A stretch of DNA of 64,000 nt from positions 20,954 to 84,953 of the forward strand of contig NZ_BPQP01000059.1 of the NCBI RefSeq assembly GCF_022179305.1. Direction: 5' to 3'. Below the pieces are notes generated by a model that worked only from the letters and a program-made list of their open reading frames with translations, searched no databases and had not been told where the DNA came from. This DNA comes from Methylobacterium iners. GTDB taxonomy: Bacteria > Pseudomonadota > Alphaproteobacteria > Rhizobiales > Beijerinckiaceae. This document shows, one piece after another, positions 1 to 9,195 of the stretch (the first letter of the stretch is position 1; every line of letters begins with the position of its first letter). Made by a program: the position numbers and the translations under genes.

Positions 1-939
1 CCGGCGCAGCTTCGGGTTCACGAGGAAATAGGCCACGTCCGCCATCAGGTTGAGCACGATGTAGGTCGTCGCCGTGCAGATCACGACACCCTGCACGGTC
101 GCGTAATCGCGGTTGAACACGGCGTCGACCATCAGCTTGCCGAAGCCCGGGACGGAGAAGATCTGCTCGGTGAGGACAGCGCCAGAGAGAAGCTGGCCGA
201 ATTCCAGCGCGCCCAGCGTGATGATCGGCACGGCCGCGTTGCGCAGACAGTGGCGCAGGATGACGGCGAGCGGTGCGACCCCCTTCGCGCGTGCGGTGCG
301 CACGTAATCGCTCTGAAGGACCTGCAGCATTGCCGCGCGGGTGTGGCGCATCATCACCGCCGCGATGGCGTTGCCGAGCACGAAGGCCGGCATGATCATC
401 GCCTTGAGGTTCTCGATCAGGCTCTCGCTCGGCGGCACGTAGCCCGAGGCCGGCAACCAGCCGAGATAGACCGAGAAGAACAGGATCATCATGATCCCGA
501 GCCAGAAATTGGGGATCGAGAGACCCCACAGCGCGATGCCGTTGGCCACGTAATCCGCGGTCTGGCCCTGCTTCACCGCCGAGAGGACGCCCATCGGCAC
601 GCCGATGATCAGCGCGATCAGCATCGCCATGCAGGCGAGCTGGAGCGTCACGGGCAGCTTCTCGGCCACGAGGTCGAGGACCGGCTTCTGCAGCCGGATC
701 GACTCGCCGAGGTCGCCCTGCAGCACGCCCTTGGCCCACAGAACGTAGCGCACCGGCAGGGGCCGATCGAGGTGGTACTTTTCGCGGATGAAGGCGATCA
801 CCTCGGGGTCCCGCTCCTCGCCCGACAGCGCGGTCGCGGTGTCGCCCGGCAGCAATTGCTGCAGGGCGAAGATGATCATCGAGGCGATCACCAGGGTCGG
901 CACCGCGATGGCAAGGCGGCGGGCGAGGAATCGCAGCAT
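1..939 (-). CDS. ABC transporter permease, DppB/OppB family (3' end beyond window)
   Basis: Inner-membrane permease of a dipeptide/oligopeptide/nickel-type ABC importer. Read from the ATG at 939, the protein starts MLRFLARRLAIAVPTLVIAS, a classic DppB first membrane helix. It then shows the DppB periplasmic region, several hydrophobic segments, and a C-terminal EAA-like loop around the HTRAAMLQVLQSDYVRTARA segment. The 313 codons present contain no stop, so only a short C-terminus is missing; the family is usually 305-340 residues. It lies 35 bases downstream of a family-5 binding protein on the same strand, its likely partner. DppC and the ATPases would be expected past the window edge. The substrate cannot be told from sequence. 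Confidence 0.9.
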   Translation of the reverse strand, partial: MLRFLARRLAIAVPTLVIASMIIFALQQLLPGDTATALSGEERDPEVIAFIREKYHLDRPLPVRYVLWAKGVLQGDLGESIRLQKPVLDLVAEKLPVTLQLACMAMLIALIIGVPMGVLSAVKQGQTADYVANGIALWGLSIPNFWLGIMMILFFSVYLGWLPASGYVPPSESLIENLKAMIMPAFVLGNAIAAVMMRHTRAAMLQVLQSDYVRTARAKGVAPLAVILRHCLRNAAVPIITLGALEFGQLLSGAVLTEQIFSVPGFGKLMVDAVFNRDYATVQGVVICTATTYIVLNLMADVAYFLVNPKLRR

Positions 940-974
940 GGGACGCCTCTAGTCCACCGACCGCGCGAACCGGA

Positions 975-2477
975 TCAATTCAGTGCCAGCCCGGTGTACC
1001 GCACGAGCCCGTCGGGATAATCGCCGAAGCCCGTCAGCTTCGCGCTGTAGGCCCAGAGAAGGCGCCGGTGGAACAGGTAGAGAAAGGGCCGATCGGCCTG
1101 AACCCGGTCGGCGAGCGTCTTCCAGGCTGCCCGGCGCTTATCAGGATCGGTCGAGAGCCGCGAGGCGGCCATGGCCGCATCCGCCTCCGGGTTGCAGTAG
1201 CGGGCATAGTTGAGGGGCGTCTTGCAGGCCAGGAAGCTGTAGGTGTTGCCGTCGGGATCGGGGCGGCCGCTCCAGTTGTAGAGGTAGGCCTCGAAGTTGC
1301 CCTTGTCGGCGAGGTCGAGGGCGGTCGTGAAGTCGGTGGCCTGGATGCGGACGTCGAAGCCCGCCTCCTTCGTCATGGCCTGGATCACCTGACCGACGAG
1401 CGGCGCCTCGCTGTTGGCGTAGACGATCAGGTTGACGACCGGATTGGTCACGCCGGCCTCGGCGAGCAGCGCCTTCGCCTTGGCGACGTCGCGCTTGGGC
1501 AGCGGAAACTCGGCCAGGTAGTTCGGGTTCCTGGGCTGGACCCATTGGTTGCCCGGCACGAACTCGCCGTTGAACACCACCTGGTTGATGGCGTTGCGGT
1601 CGATCGCGGCCTCGAAGGCGGCCCGGACGCGCGCGTCCCGCCCGATCGGCGTGTCCTTGGTCGTGTTGAAGACGATGCTCTGGAAGCCGAGCTCGACGGT
1701 GGAGCCGACCTTCAGCTTCGCATCGCGCTTGACCTGCGCGAGGTCGTTGGGCGCGAGGCGCTCCAGGAGATCGAGCTGGCCGGAGCGCAGGTTCGTGAGC
1801 CGCACGGTGCCATCCGGGATCGGGCGGAACTCCACGCGCTTGATCTGGATCTGATCGCGGTTCCAATAGCCGTCGAAGCGCTCGACCACGATGCGATCCT
1901 GCGGCACGCGCTCGACGAACTTGAACGGCCCGGCGCAGACCGGCGCCGTTGAGAACTTGTCGCCGAGCGCCTGGGCCGCCTTGGGCGAGACCATCATCCC
2001 TGAGCGGTCGGTGAACTGCGCGAGCAAGGGTGCGAAGGGGGTCTTCAGATTGATCCGGAAGGTCAGGTCGTCGACCACCTCCACTGTGTCGATCGGCGAG
2101 ATCTCGCCGCGGCGCTGCGAGCCCGGCATCTTGAGATGGCGCTCGATGCTGAACTTCGCCGCCGCCGCGTCGAGGGGCTCGCCGTCGTGGAACTTCACGC
2201 CCGGCCGCAGGGTCATTGTCAGCACCTTCTCGTCGGCGGAGAGGTTCCACGAGGTCGCGAGCTGCGGGACCGGCTTCAGGTCCGGGCCAATGTCGACGAG
2301 CTTGTCGCAGAGCGCGGCGAACACCATCCGGCTCGTGAAGGTGCGGGCCAGCGTCGGGTCGAGGGCGTCCGGATCTTCCATGAGGCCGAAGCGCAAGGTC
2401 TGCGCCTGCAGCGGCGTCGAGAGAAGCCCGGCAGCGACAAGGCAGGCGAGAACGACGCGCGTCATGGGCTCTTTCAT
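975..2477 (-). CDS. ABC transporter substrate-binding protein, family 5 (peptide/nickel type)
   Basis: Periplasmic binding protein of the same importer as the downstream DppB permease. An N-terminal signal peptide (TRVVLACLVAAGLLS, then cleavage near LQAQ) is followed by the SBP_bac_5 fold. The typical early segment FGLMEDPDALDPTLART is present, and the C-terminal half is rich in the WSGRPDPDGN-type segment common in peptide and glutathione binders. Two ATGs fit: 2477 (MKEPMTR, used here) and 2465 (MTRVVL), the latter with an AAAGAG stretch just upstream. A longer TTG-started frame reaching 2549 would overlap the fmdA stop, but its extra residues precede the signal peptide and are unlikely to be translated. 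Roughly 500 residues is normal for the family. Confidence 0.88.
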   Translation of the reverse strand: MKEPMTRVVLACLVAAGLLSTPLQAQTLRFGLMEDPDALDPTLARTFTSRMVFAALCDKLVDIGPDLKPVPQLATSWNLSADEKVLTMTLRPGVKFHDGEPLDAAAAKFSIERHLKMPGSQRRGEISPIDTVEVVDDLTFRINLKTPFAPLLAQFTDRSGMMVSPKAAQALGDKFSTAPVCAGPFKFVERVPQDRIVVERFDGYWNRDQIQIKRVEFRPIPDGTVRLTNLRSGQLDLLERLAPNDLAQVKRDAKLKVGSTVELGFQSIVFNTTKDTPIGRDARVRAAFEAAIDRNAINQVVFNGEFVPGNQWVQPRNPNYLAEFPLPKRDVAKAKALLAEAGVTNPVVNLIVYANSEAPLVGQVIQAMTKEAGFDVRIQATDFTTALDLADKGNFEAYLYNWSGRPDPDGNTYSFLACKTPLNYARYCNPEADAAMAASRLSTDPDKRRAAWKTLADRVQADRPFLYLFHRRLLWAYSAKLTGFGDYPDGLVRYTGLALN

Positions 2478-2545
2478 CCAGCGATTGTTTCGACGGTGTT
2501 CGAGTGGCGGGTCATGCCTCATCGTGCGGCTCCCGGCGGACGATC

Positions 2546-3493
2546 TCAAGAGGCGGCGAGCGCAGCCTTGGGCAGCAGCATGTGGACGCCCTTGTTGCCG
2601 TCGACGGTCTGGGTGACGCGCAGGTTTCCGGCGAGCGAGCAGAGCATGTAGGCTTGGTTGCGCGTCAGCTCGGTCCTCGCGCAGACATGGCGGATCATCT
2701 CGCGCACCGCCTGTTTCATGGCATCGTCGAGATCCTCGTCGAGCCCGATCGACATCAGGTGCGTCGCCGTCTCGGCGAAGGGCCAGGCGTCGCCGAGATC
2801 CTTGCGCAGGGTGAGCCGGAACGTGCCCGTGAGCCCCGTCTCCAGGGCCGTGATGCAGACCTCGCCGTCACCCTGCACGCCGTGGCCGTCGCCGGCATAG
2901 AAGCCCGCGCCCTCGTTGAAGACGGGCAGGTAGAGGGTGGTGCCGACCTTCAGCTCCTTGTTGTCCATGTTGCCGCCAAAGCACCGCGGCACCGGCGAGC
3001 CGACCCGGCCCCAGGCGGCGGGCGGCGCCGTCCCCATGATGCCGAAGAACGGATCGAGGGGGATCGCGGCGCCCCAGGGCATCCGGCAGACCCCCTTGGC
3101 GAGGTCGATGTCGGGATGGATGGTCTCGTAATCGGTGAATTCGTCCGGGAGCGTGCCGAGCAGCGGCAGGATCGCGACGAAGCCCCAATCCATGCGGAAC
3201 CTCAGGTCGAGGATATCGACCTGAAGCACGTCGCCGGGCATCGCACCGGCCACATGGACCGGGCCGGTGACGAAATGCGGTCCCGGTCCCGGCGGAAGGG
3301 TGTCGAGGGCGGCGAGGTAGTCGGCGGGGACTCGCGCGGGATCCGGGTGGAGGCTCTCGCGCCCTCCGGCTGGAAACGAGTGCAGCGTCACGGTGTCTCC
3401 CGATTCCACCGTGAGCAGGGGCGGCAGGGCGGCATCGAAGAAGCCCAGCACCATGTTCTCGGGCGTGGCGGGGATCTCGTGGTGCCTCGACAT
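2546..3493 (-). CDS. fmdA: Acetamidase/formamidase family amidohydrolase
   Basis: Cytoplasmic amidase of the FmdA_AmdA family, which releases ammonia from formamide or other short aliphatic amides. The 315-residue protein has the family order: an N-terminal beta-rich part (VESGDTVTLHSFPAGG), the GPVHVAGAMPGDVLQVDIL signature, and the GDGHGVQGDGEV metal/active-site loop. A GGAGGA ribosome site sits just before the ATG at 3493. The gene starts 20 bases after urtE on the same strand, so amide or urea uptake and amide hydrolysis appear co-expressed. Methylophilus methylotrophus has a comparable fmdA plus fmdDEF arrangement, which makes short-chain amides as plausible as urea for the transporter. 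The exact amide is not determinable. Confidence 0.9.
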   Translation of the reverse strand: MSRHHEIPATPENMVLGFFDAALPPLLTVESGDTVTLHSFPAGGRESLHPDPARVPADYLAALDTLPPGPGPHFVTGPVHVAGAMPGDVLQVDILDLRFRMDWGFVAILPLLGTLPDEFTDYETIHPDIDLAKGVCRMPWGAAIPLDPFFGIMGTAPPAAWGRVGSPVPRCFGGNMDNKELKVGTTLYLPVFNEGAGFYAGDGHGVQGDGEVCITALETGLTGTFRLTLRKDLGDAWPFAETATHLMSIGLDEDLDDAMKQAVREMIRHVCARTELTRNQAYMLCSLAGNLRVTQTVDGNKGVHMLLPKAALAAS

Positions 3494-3513
3494 GACGTCC
3501 TCCGGAGTTTCGC

Positions 3514-4251
3514 TCAGATCGCGATGTGGCGGGACAGGGCGGCCTTAGCCTCGGCGCGGCTCTGTGGGTCCAAGGTGCCTTCCTGGATGACGCCGCGCTC
3601 GACGACGCTGCCGCGCGAGAGGACGAGGAAGGCGTCGGCGAGTCGAAGGGCGAAATCGAGATATTGCTCGACGAGGAGCACAGTGATCCGGCCCCTCAGC
3701 CCCGCGATCACCCGCTCGATCGCGTCGACGATCGAAGGCTGGATACCCTCGGTCGGCTCGTCGAGCAGGAGGAGGCGGGGGCGCGTCGCCAGGGCACGGG
3801 CGATGGCGAGCTGCTGTTGCTGGCCGCCCGAGAGGTTGCCGCCGTTCCGGCTCCAGAGGTCGCGCAGCGCGGGGAAAAGGTCGACCGCTTCCTCGATCGC
3901 GCCGCTGCGCACTTCGCCGTGGGCGCGGGCGGCCGCGAGCATGTTCTCGCGCACCGTCAGATCGGGGAAGATCTCGCGGCCCTGAGGCACGTAGGCGAGG
4001 CCCCGCCGGGCGCGGCGATGGGGCGGTTCGCCTGCGATCGCGACGTCGCCGAGGTCGATCCGGCCGCGGGTCGCCGGCAGCACGCCCGCGACACAGCGCA
4101 GGAGCGTGGTCTTGCCTGCCCCGTTGCGGCCGAGCACGGCGAGGCAGGCGCCCGGCGCGAGCGTGAGATCGATGCCGCGCAGCACCTGCGCGCTACCGTA
4201 ATGCTGGTCGAGGCCGGCGATCGTGAGGCCGAGGGGCGACTGAGACGTCAT
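3514..4251 (-). CDS. urtE: Urea/amide ABC transporter ATP-binding protein UrtE-like
   Basis: One of two cytoplasmic ATPases of a branched-chain-type importer. The 245-residue protein has Walker A GRNGAGKTT, signature LSGGQQQQLAIARAL, Walker B RLLLLDEPTEGIQPSIV and a following VEQYLDFAL H-loop region. The NGGNLSGGQQQQ and EGIQPSIV segments are closer to UrtE than to generic LivF. The ATG at 4251 overlaps the urtD stop by four bases (ATGA), implying translational coupling; longer upstream readings are shadows. fmdA follows after 20 bases. Confidence 0.9.
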   Translation of the reverse strand: MTSQSPLGLTIAGLDQHYGSAQVLRGIDLTLAPGACLAVLGRNGAGKTTLLRCVAGVLPATRGRIDLGDVAIAGEPPHRRARRGLAYVPQGREIFPDLTVRENMLAAARAHGEVRSGAIEEAVDLFPALRDLWSRNGGNLSGGQQQQLAIARALATRPRLLLLDEPTEGIQPSIVDAIERVIAGLRGRITVLLVEQYLDFALRLADAFLVLSRGSVVERGVIQEGTLDPQSRAEAKAALSRHIAI

Positions 4252-4958
4252 CGCCCGAGATAGACCTCGATGACGCGCGGTGCGGCGCGGGCGCCGGCCA
4301 TGGCGCCTTCGTAGAGCGTGCGACCCTCGTGCAGCACCGTGACCCGGTCGGCCACCGCCTCGACGAAGGCCATGTCGTGCTCCACGACGACGATGGCGCG
4401 ATCGGGCCGGCGCAGGCCGCGGATGAGGCCGACCGTGCGCTCGGTCTCCTCGTCGGAGAGCCCGGCCACGGGCTCGTCGAGGAGGATGACCCGCGGGTCG
4501 GAGGCCAGCACCATCGCGATCTCGAGCCATTGCTTCTCGCCATGCGCCAGGAGCCCGGCAAGCCGGTCGGCTTGGCTCTCGAGGCCTGCGATGGTGAGCG
4601 CCTCGACGATCCGGCGCGACCGCTCGGCGGGCGGGCAGCCCGCCCCGCAGCCGATCTCCAGGTTCTCGCGCACACTGAGCGCCGGGAATACGCTCGGCCT
4701 CTGGAATTTTCGCCGCACGCCGGCCCGGGCGATCTCGGCCTCGGAGGACCGTGTGAGATCGATCGCCTCGCCGAGCGTCACGCGACCCGAGCGGGCGCGG
4801 GTGATGCCCGAGATCACGTCCAGCAGCGTCGTCTTGCCGGCCCCGTTGGGGCCGATGACGCCGCGGATCTCGCCGGCATCGATGGCCAGCGACAGGTCGT
4901 CGAGGGCGCGAAAGCCGCCGAAGACCACGCTGAGGGACTCGACCACCAGCGCGCTCAT
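4248..4958 (-). CDS. urtD: Urea/amide ABC transporter ATP-binding protein UrtD-like
   Basis: Second ATPase of the urt-type importer, 236 residues. It starts MSALVVESLSVVFGGFRALDD, followed by Walker A GPNGAGKTTLLD, the RKFQRPSVFPALSV Q-loop segment typical of LivG/UrtD, and Walker B VILLDEPVAGLSDEETE with VVEHDM. The signature is the UrtD-type LAHGEKQWLEIAMVLA, in place of the usual LSGGQ. That substitution is a good family marker. It overlaps both neighbours by ATGA and is inseparable from the operon. Confidence 0.92.
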   Translation of the reverse strand: MSALVVESLSVVFGGFRALDDLSLAIDAGEIRGVIGPNGAGKTTLLDVISGITRARSGRVTLGEAIDLTRSSEAEIARAGVRRKFQRPSVFPALSVRENLEIGCGAGCPPAERSRRIVEALTIAGLESQADRLAGLLAHGEKQWLEIAMVLASDPRVILLDEPVAGLSDEETERTVGLIRGLRRPDRAIVVVEHDMAFVEAVADRVTVLHEGRTLYEGAMAGARAAPRVIEVYLGR

Positions 4959-6061
4959 CGCGGCATCCCGCGGCTCAGCCAGGTGGGTTTCAGGCGCCCG
5001 AGATCGAGGAGGCCGTTGGGCAGGACGAGGACGACGAGCAGCACGAGGCCCGAGAGGATGAAGGGCCAGGCCTCGGGCATCGCGGCGGTCAGCCAGAACT
5101 TCAGGGCGTTGACGAGGACGGCCCCGATCACGGCGCCGCTCAGGCGCCCCATGCCGCCGATCGCGACCCAGACTGCGATCTCGAGCGAGAGGTCGGGGGC
5201 GAGGACGCGCGGGTTGATGATGCCGACCTGCGGAACGTAGAGGATGCCAGCCAGCGCCGCGATGGCGGCGGACAGGCACCAGATCTTCAGCTTGAGCGCC
5301 GTGGTGCCGTAGCCGAGCGTCCGCAGGCGGGTTTCGTCGTCGCGGCAGGCCAGCATCTGCCGGCCGATGCCGCTCGCCACCAGCCTGCCGCAGCCGATGA
5401 GGACCGCCGCCAGGGCGAGGATCGTCACGATCGTCAGGGTCAGCACGGTGCCCGGCGCGCCCATCGCAAAGCCGAACAGCAGCGTGAAGCTGGTCATGCC
5501 GTTGTTGCCGCCAAAGCCGGTGTCGTTGCGAAACATCAGCAGCATCGCGACGTAGACCAGCGCCTGGCTGATGATCGAGAAATAGACCCCGTTCACCCGC
5601 GAGCGGAACGAGGCCCAGCCGAACAGGAAGGCGACGAGGACGGCGAGCGCGATGGCGAGGACCAGCGCGTAGGGCGCGCTCGTCATGCCGGTCCAGTAGA
5701 ACGGCAGGCTGGCCCAGCCCATAAACTGCATGACGTCCGGCGCCGTGCCGGTGACGGCATAGGCATGGGCGGACAGATGCATGGCGCAGACATAGCCGCC
5801 GATGGCGAAGAACAGCCCGTGGCCGAGCGAGAGGATGCCGAGATAGCCCCAGACGAGGTCGAGGGAGACGGCGAGGATCGCCAGCGCGGCGAGCTGGCCG
5901 ATAGCGTTGACGAGGTAGGTCTCAGGCTTGGCGAGGCCGAGGATGAGCGCCACCCCGACGAGGGCGGCGACGAGGCCGAGGAGGCCCGCGTCGTATCGCC
6001 GTTGCACCGGCATAGGCGCGGCAGCCCGGGTCGCGGCGAGGGAGCCGGTCACCGCGTTCAT
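4955..6061 (-). CDS. urtC: Urea/amide ABC transporter permease UrtC-like
   Basis: LivM-class inner-membrane permease, 368 residues with about ten hydrophobic segments. Characteristic parts are VSLDLVWGYLGILSLGHGLFF (the UrtC/LivM loop), the RSRVNGVYFSIISQAL segment, and the C-terminal WVAIGGMGRLSGAVIGAVLV loop that contacts the ATPase. The ATG at 6061 overlaps the urtB stop by four bases. A reading frame extending far upstream to 7249 is only antisense-like composition inside urtB and is not part of the gene. It pairs with UrtB to form the membrane channel. Confidence 0.9.
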   Translation of the reverse strand: MNAVTGSLAATRAAAPMPVQRRYDAGLLGLVAALVGVALILGLAKPETYLVNAIGQLAALAILAVSLDLVWGYLGILSLGHGLFFAIGGYVCAMHLSAHAYAVTGTAPDVMQFMGWASLPFYWTGMTSAPYALVLAIALAVLVAFLFGWASFRSRVNGVYFSIISQALVYVAMLLMFRNDTGFGGNNGMTSFTLLFGFAMGAPGTVLTLTIVTILALAAVLIGCGRLVASGIGRQMLACRDDETRLRTLGYGTTALKLKIWCLSAAIAALAGILYVPQVGIINPRVLAPDLSLEIAVWVAIGGMGRLSGAVIGAVLVNALKFWLTAAMPEAWPFILSGLVLLVVLVLPNGLLDLGRLKPTWLSRGMPR

Positions 6062-7668
6062 CGCCGCCGCCTCGCCGCGACGAGGCCTTCGGGTCGCCAT
6101 TGCAGGAACAGGATGATGCCGACGAGGACGATGACCTTGGCGGCCACCGCGCCGTAGAACGGCTCGATCAGCACGTTGATCTGTCCCACCCCGAGGGCCG
6201 CGATCAGCGTACCGACCACGGTGCCGACGCCGCCGAGCACCACCACCATGAAGCTGTCGATGATGAAGGTCGCGCCCATCTGCGGGTTGACGCTGTAGAT
6301 CGGCGCCAGCGCCACGCCGGCGAGCCCTGCCAGCCCCGAACCGAAGCCGAAGGCGAGGCGGTCGACCTGCCGCGTCGGGATGCCCAGGCACCCCGCCATG
6401 TCGCGGTTCTGGGTCACGGCGCGGATGTTCAGGCCGAGCGGCGTCGCACGCAGGACGAGAAGCGTGAGGACGAGGGTGCCGGCGGCGAAACCGATCGCGA
6501 AGAGCCGGTTCCAGGTCACGACGAAGTCGGCATAGAGCGCGATCCCGCCGCTGACGTAGGACGGCATCGTGAATTGCAGGTTGCGGGTGCCGAAGGCGAC
6601 GCGCACGAGGTTGATCAGGAACAGGCTCACCGCCCAGGTGGCGAGCAGGCTCATCAGGGGCCGGCGGTAGAGGTGGCGCAGCACCAGGGCCTCGATCGCG
6701 ATGCCGACGAGGGCAGTGGCCAGGAAGGCGACCGGGATCGCCAGGATCAGGTAGAGGTCGAGCCAGGCCGGCGCGATCAGGCGCAGGGCCTCCTGCACGC
6801 CGTAGGTGGCGTAGGCCCCGATCATGATGAACTCGCCCTGGGCGAGGTTGATCACCCCCATCAGCCCGAAGATGATCGCGAGGCCGGCCGCGGCCATGAA
6901 CAGGATGCTGGCGAAGCTCAGCCCGTTGTAGAGGATCGCGAGCCCGTTCCCGACCGCCACCGCCCGCTCCACCTGCGCGATTCCGGCATCGAGGGCCGCG
7001 CGGAAGGCGGGATCGGCGGCGTAGGCGGCATCGGCCTTGAGGGCGGACAGGCGCGAGAGCGCGTTGCTCGACGGTGCCCCCGCGACACGGTCGATGGCCG
7101 CCAGGCGGCGTTGCGGATCGGGCGAAGACAGGGCCGCCGCCTCGGCGACGCGGGCGATGGCGGCTTTGAGACCGGCATCCGTCTCGGCCGCCTCGGCGCG
7201 GGCGAAGACCCCGTCCGGCACGGCGGCGATGCGCCGCTCGGCGGCCCACAAGCCGGCGGCGCGGGCCTCCACCTGCGGCGCGGCGAGGAGCGCGAGCACC
7301 CCGTCGGCGGTCTCCACCAGCGCCCGCTGGCGCAGGCCTAGCACCGATGCGCGGGCTCCCGCGGCCGGCTGAGGGTCGCCGGAGACGACGGATCTGCCCT
7401 CGCCCGCACCGGGCCGGTCGAGCAAAACCGCGCTGGTGCCGAGGCAGACCAGGCGGCGTTCGAGGATGCCGCGCAGGGGCTGTGCCGCCCAGGCGAGATC
7501 GTCCCGGGAGAGGTCTGCCGCCCGTCTGGTGACCGCCTCGGCGGCGCTGCCGAGGCTAGCCGCGTCGCCGCAGAGAGCGGCCGCGAAGGCGCCCCGGTCG
7601 AGAACGTCCGCTGACGCGGTGCCCGTCCAAAGGAAGACGGCCAGAATCGCGCCGATGGCGACTTTCAT
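6058..7668 (-). CDS. urtB: Urea/amide ABC transporter permease UrtB-like with N-terminal extension
   Basis: LivH-class permease of 536 residues. A signal-like start (MKVAIGAILAVFLWTGTASA) is followed by an alanine-rich periplasmic region of roughly 220 residues (AAEAVTRRAADL and similar helical repeats). The LivH membrane domain begins near GLAILYNGLSFASILFMAAA, with the INLAQGEFIMIGAY signature and a C-terminal VLGGVGTVVGTL loop. The long extracytoplasmic extension is characteristic of UrtB as opposed to LivH. The ATG at 7668 is preferred over 7695 because it places the signal sequence at the N-terminus. Confidence 0.9.
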   Translation of the reverse strand: MKVAIGAILAVFLWTGTASADVLDRGAFAAALCGDAASLGSAAEAVTRRAADLSRDDLAWAAQPLRGILERRLVCLGTSAVLLDRPGAGEGRSVVSGDPQPAAGARASVLGLRQRALVETADGVLALLAAPQVEARAAGLWAAERRIAAVPDGVFARAEAAETDAGLKAAIARVAEAAALSSPDPQRRLAAIDRVAGAPSSNALSRLSALKADAAYAADPAFRAALDAGIAQVERAVAVGNGLAILYNGLSFASILFMAAAGLAIIFGLMGVINLAQGEFIMIGAYATYGVQEALRLIAPAWLDLYLILAIPVAFLATALVGIAIEALVLRHLYRRPLMSLLATWAVSLFLINLVRVAFGTRNLQFTMPSYVSGGIALYADFVVTWNRLFAIGFAAGTLVLTLLVLRATPLGLNIRAVTQNRDMAGCLGIPTRQVDRLAFGFGSGLAGLAGVALAPIYSVNPQMGATFIIDSFMVVVLGGVGTVVGTLIAALGVGQINVLIEPFYGAVAAKVIVLVGIILFLQWRPEGLVAARRRR

Positions 7669-7727
7669 ATCGGTCCTGACACTGCCGCTGAACAATCCGC
7701 TCGGCCTCGCGCCTCCGATCCGATGAA

Positions 7728-8960
7728 CTAGATCCCGAACGGCACGGGCTTGGGCGCATCCGGCGACTGCCAGAGCACGTCGAAGCCCTGCTTCTCGTTG
7801 ACCGAGCCGATGAAGACGCCGCGCGAGACGTAGTTGTTCTCCGCCGTCATCTTCAGCGTATAGCCGGAGGGATCGTCGAAGCTCAGGCCGGCGAAGGCCT
7901 TGCGGACCTCGGGGACGTCGAAGCTGCCGGCCTTGGCGGCGGAGAGGGCCCAGAGATGGACGCTGTCATAGGCCGAGACCATCGGATCGATGACGACATC
8001 GCCCTTGAAGGGCACGTTCTTGGCCTTCACGTAATCGGCCCAGGCCTTGAGGAAGGTCTGGTTGCGCTCGCCCTTGGCGGCCTGGAGATAGGCCCAGCAA
8101 TTGAGGTGGCCGACGAGCGGCGCCGTATCGAGGCCCTCGAGGTCGGCCTCCACCATGTCGAGGCCGAGGATCGGGACGTCGGTGGCGCGGATGCCCTGGT
8201 TGGCGAATTCGCGCAGGAAATCCGGGATCGACGAGCCGACGACGGTGAGCACCACGATCGGCTGCCCGCCGGGCTGGGCCGCGAAGGCGCGGACCTGACT
8301 CACCAGGGTCTGGAAGTTCGAGAAGCCGAGCGGCACGTATTCCTCGCGCCAAGCGGTCTCGGCGATGCCTTTGCCCTTCCAATAGGCCTTGAGCTGCTTG
8401 TTGATGGTCCGCGGCCAGACGTAATCCGAGCCGATCATGAAGAAGCGCTTGGCGCCGACTCCCTCGCCACCCATCAGGTAGTCGACGGCCGGCAGAACGG
8501 AGCTCGTCGGCGGCGAGTTCACGTAGACGATGTTCTTCGAGTTCTCCTCGCCCTCGAAGTGCAGGGGATAGAACAGGAGACCGTCGTTCTGTTCGACCAC
8601 GGGCAGGACGGATTTGCGCGAGACGGACGTCCAGCACCCGAACAGGGCCGCGACCTTCTCCTGCTGCAGCATCTGACGGCCGACCTGGGCGTAGAGCGGC
8701 CAGTCGGAGGCGGGGTCCGAGATCGAGACGGTGATCTGACGGCCGTTGACGCCGCCCTTGGCGTTGATCTCGTCGGCGGCCATGCGCACGACGTAGTTGA
8801 GACGGCCCTCGATGTTGGCCATCGTGCCCGAGGACGAGAACAGGCAGCCGAGCTTCACGCTGTCCGCCGCCCAGGCCGGTCGGATGATCGCCGGAGCGGC
8901 AAGGCCCATCGCGGCCGCGCCGGACGCGGTGAGGAGTGAGCGCCTCGTGAGCCCGACCAT
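7728..8960 (-). CDS. urtA: Urea/amide ABC transporter substrate-binding protein UrtA-like
   Basis: Periplasmic binding protein, 410 residues. The start MVGLTRRSLLTASGAAAMGL carries a twin-arginine motif followed by a hydrophobic stretch and an AWA-A cleavage region, so Tat export is likely. Family markers include ISDPASDWPLYAQVGR, ALFGCWTSVSRKSVLPV, FYPLHFEGEENSKNI and SDYVWPRTIN, shared by UrtA and the FmdD amide-binding proteins. The start at 8960 was chosen because the longer frame to 9305 prefixes unrelated residues. It is the first gene of the operon, 59 bases ahead of urtB. The substrate is urea or a short amide; the adjacent formamidase favours the latter. Confidence 0.9.
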   Translation of the reverse strand: MVGLTRRSLLTASGAAAMGLAAPAIIRPAWAADSVKLGCLFSSSGTMANIEGRLNYVVRMAADEINAKGGVNGRQITVSISDPASDWPLYAQVGRQMLQQEKVAALFGCWTSVSRKSVLPVVEQNDGLLFYPLHFEGEENSKNIVYVNSPPTSSVLPAVDYLMGGEGVGAKRFFMIGSDYVWPRTINKQLKAYWKGKGIAETAWREEYVPLGFSNFQTLVSQVRAFAAQPGGQPIVVLTVVGSSIPDFLREFANQGIRATDVPILGLDMVEADLEGLDTAPLVGHLNCWAYLQAAKGERNQTFLKAWADYVKAKNVPFKGDVVIDPMVSAYDSVHLWALSAAKAGSFDVPEVRKAFAGLSFDDPSGYTLKMTAENNYVSRGVFIGSVNEKQGFDVLWQSPDAPKPVPFGI

Positions 8961-9195
8961 GCGTTTCTCGCCCTTCTTCTCCAACTCGCTGCCATTGTCC
9001 GGCGAGCACCGGGCGCAGGAAAGCCCAAAGACCCTGCAGACCGGAGAGCCGTTGCGGAAATCGGCGGCGGATCGCCCGGCGGATAGGCGCGGCCCGTCGG
9101 AAACGGCAAAATTCTCACAATGGCTTCCGTGGCGGCCGCGCGAAGGCGCGGGTTTTGCCTGCCCTCGAACCGTCGAATCGGAGAGGACGGACCCC

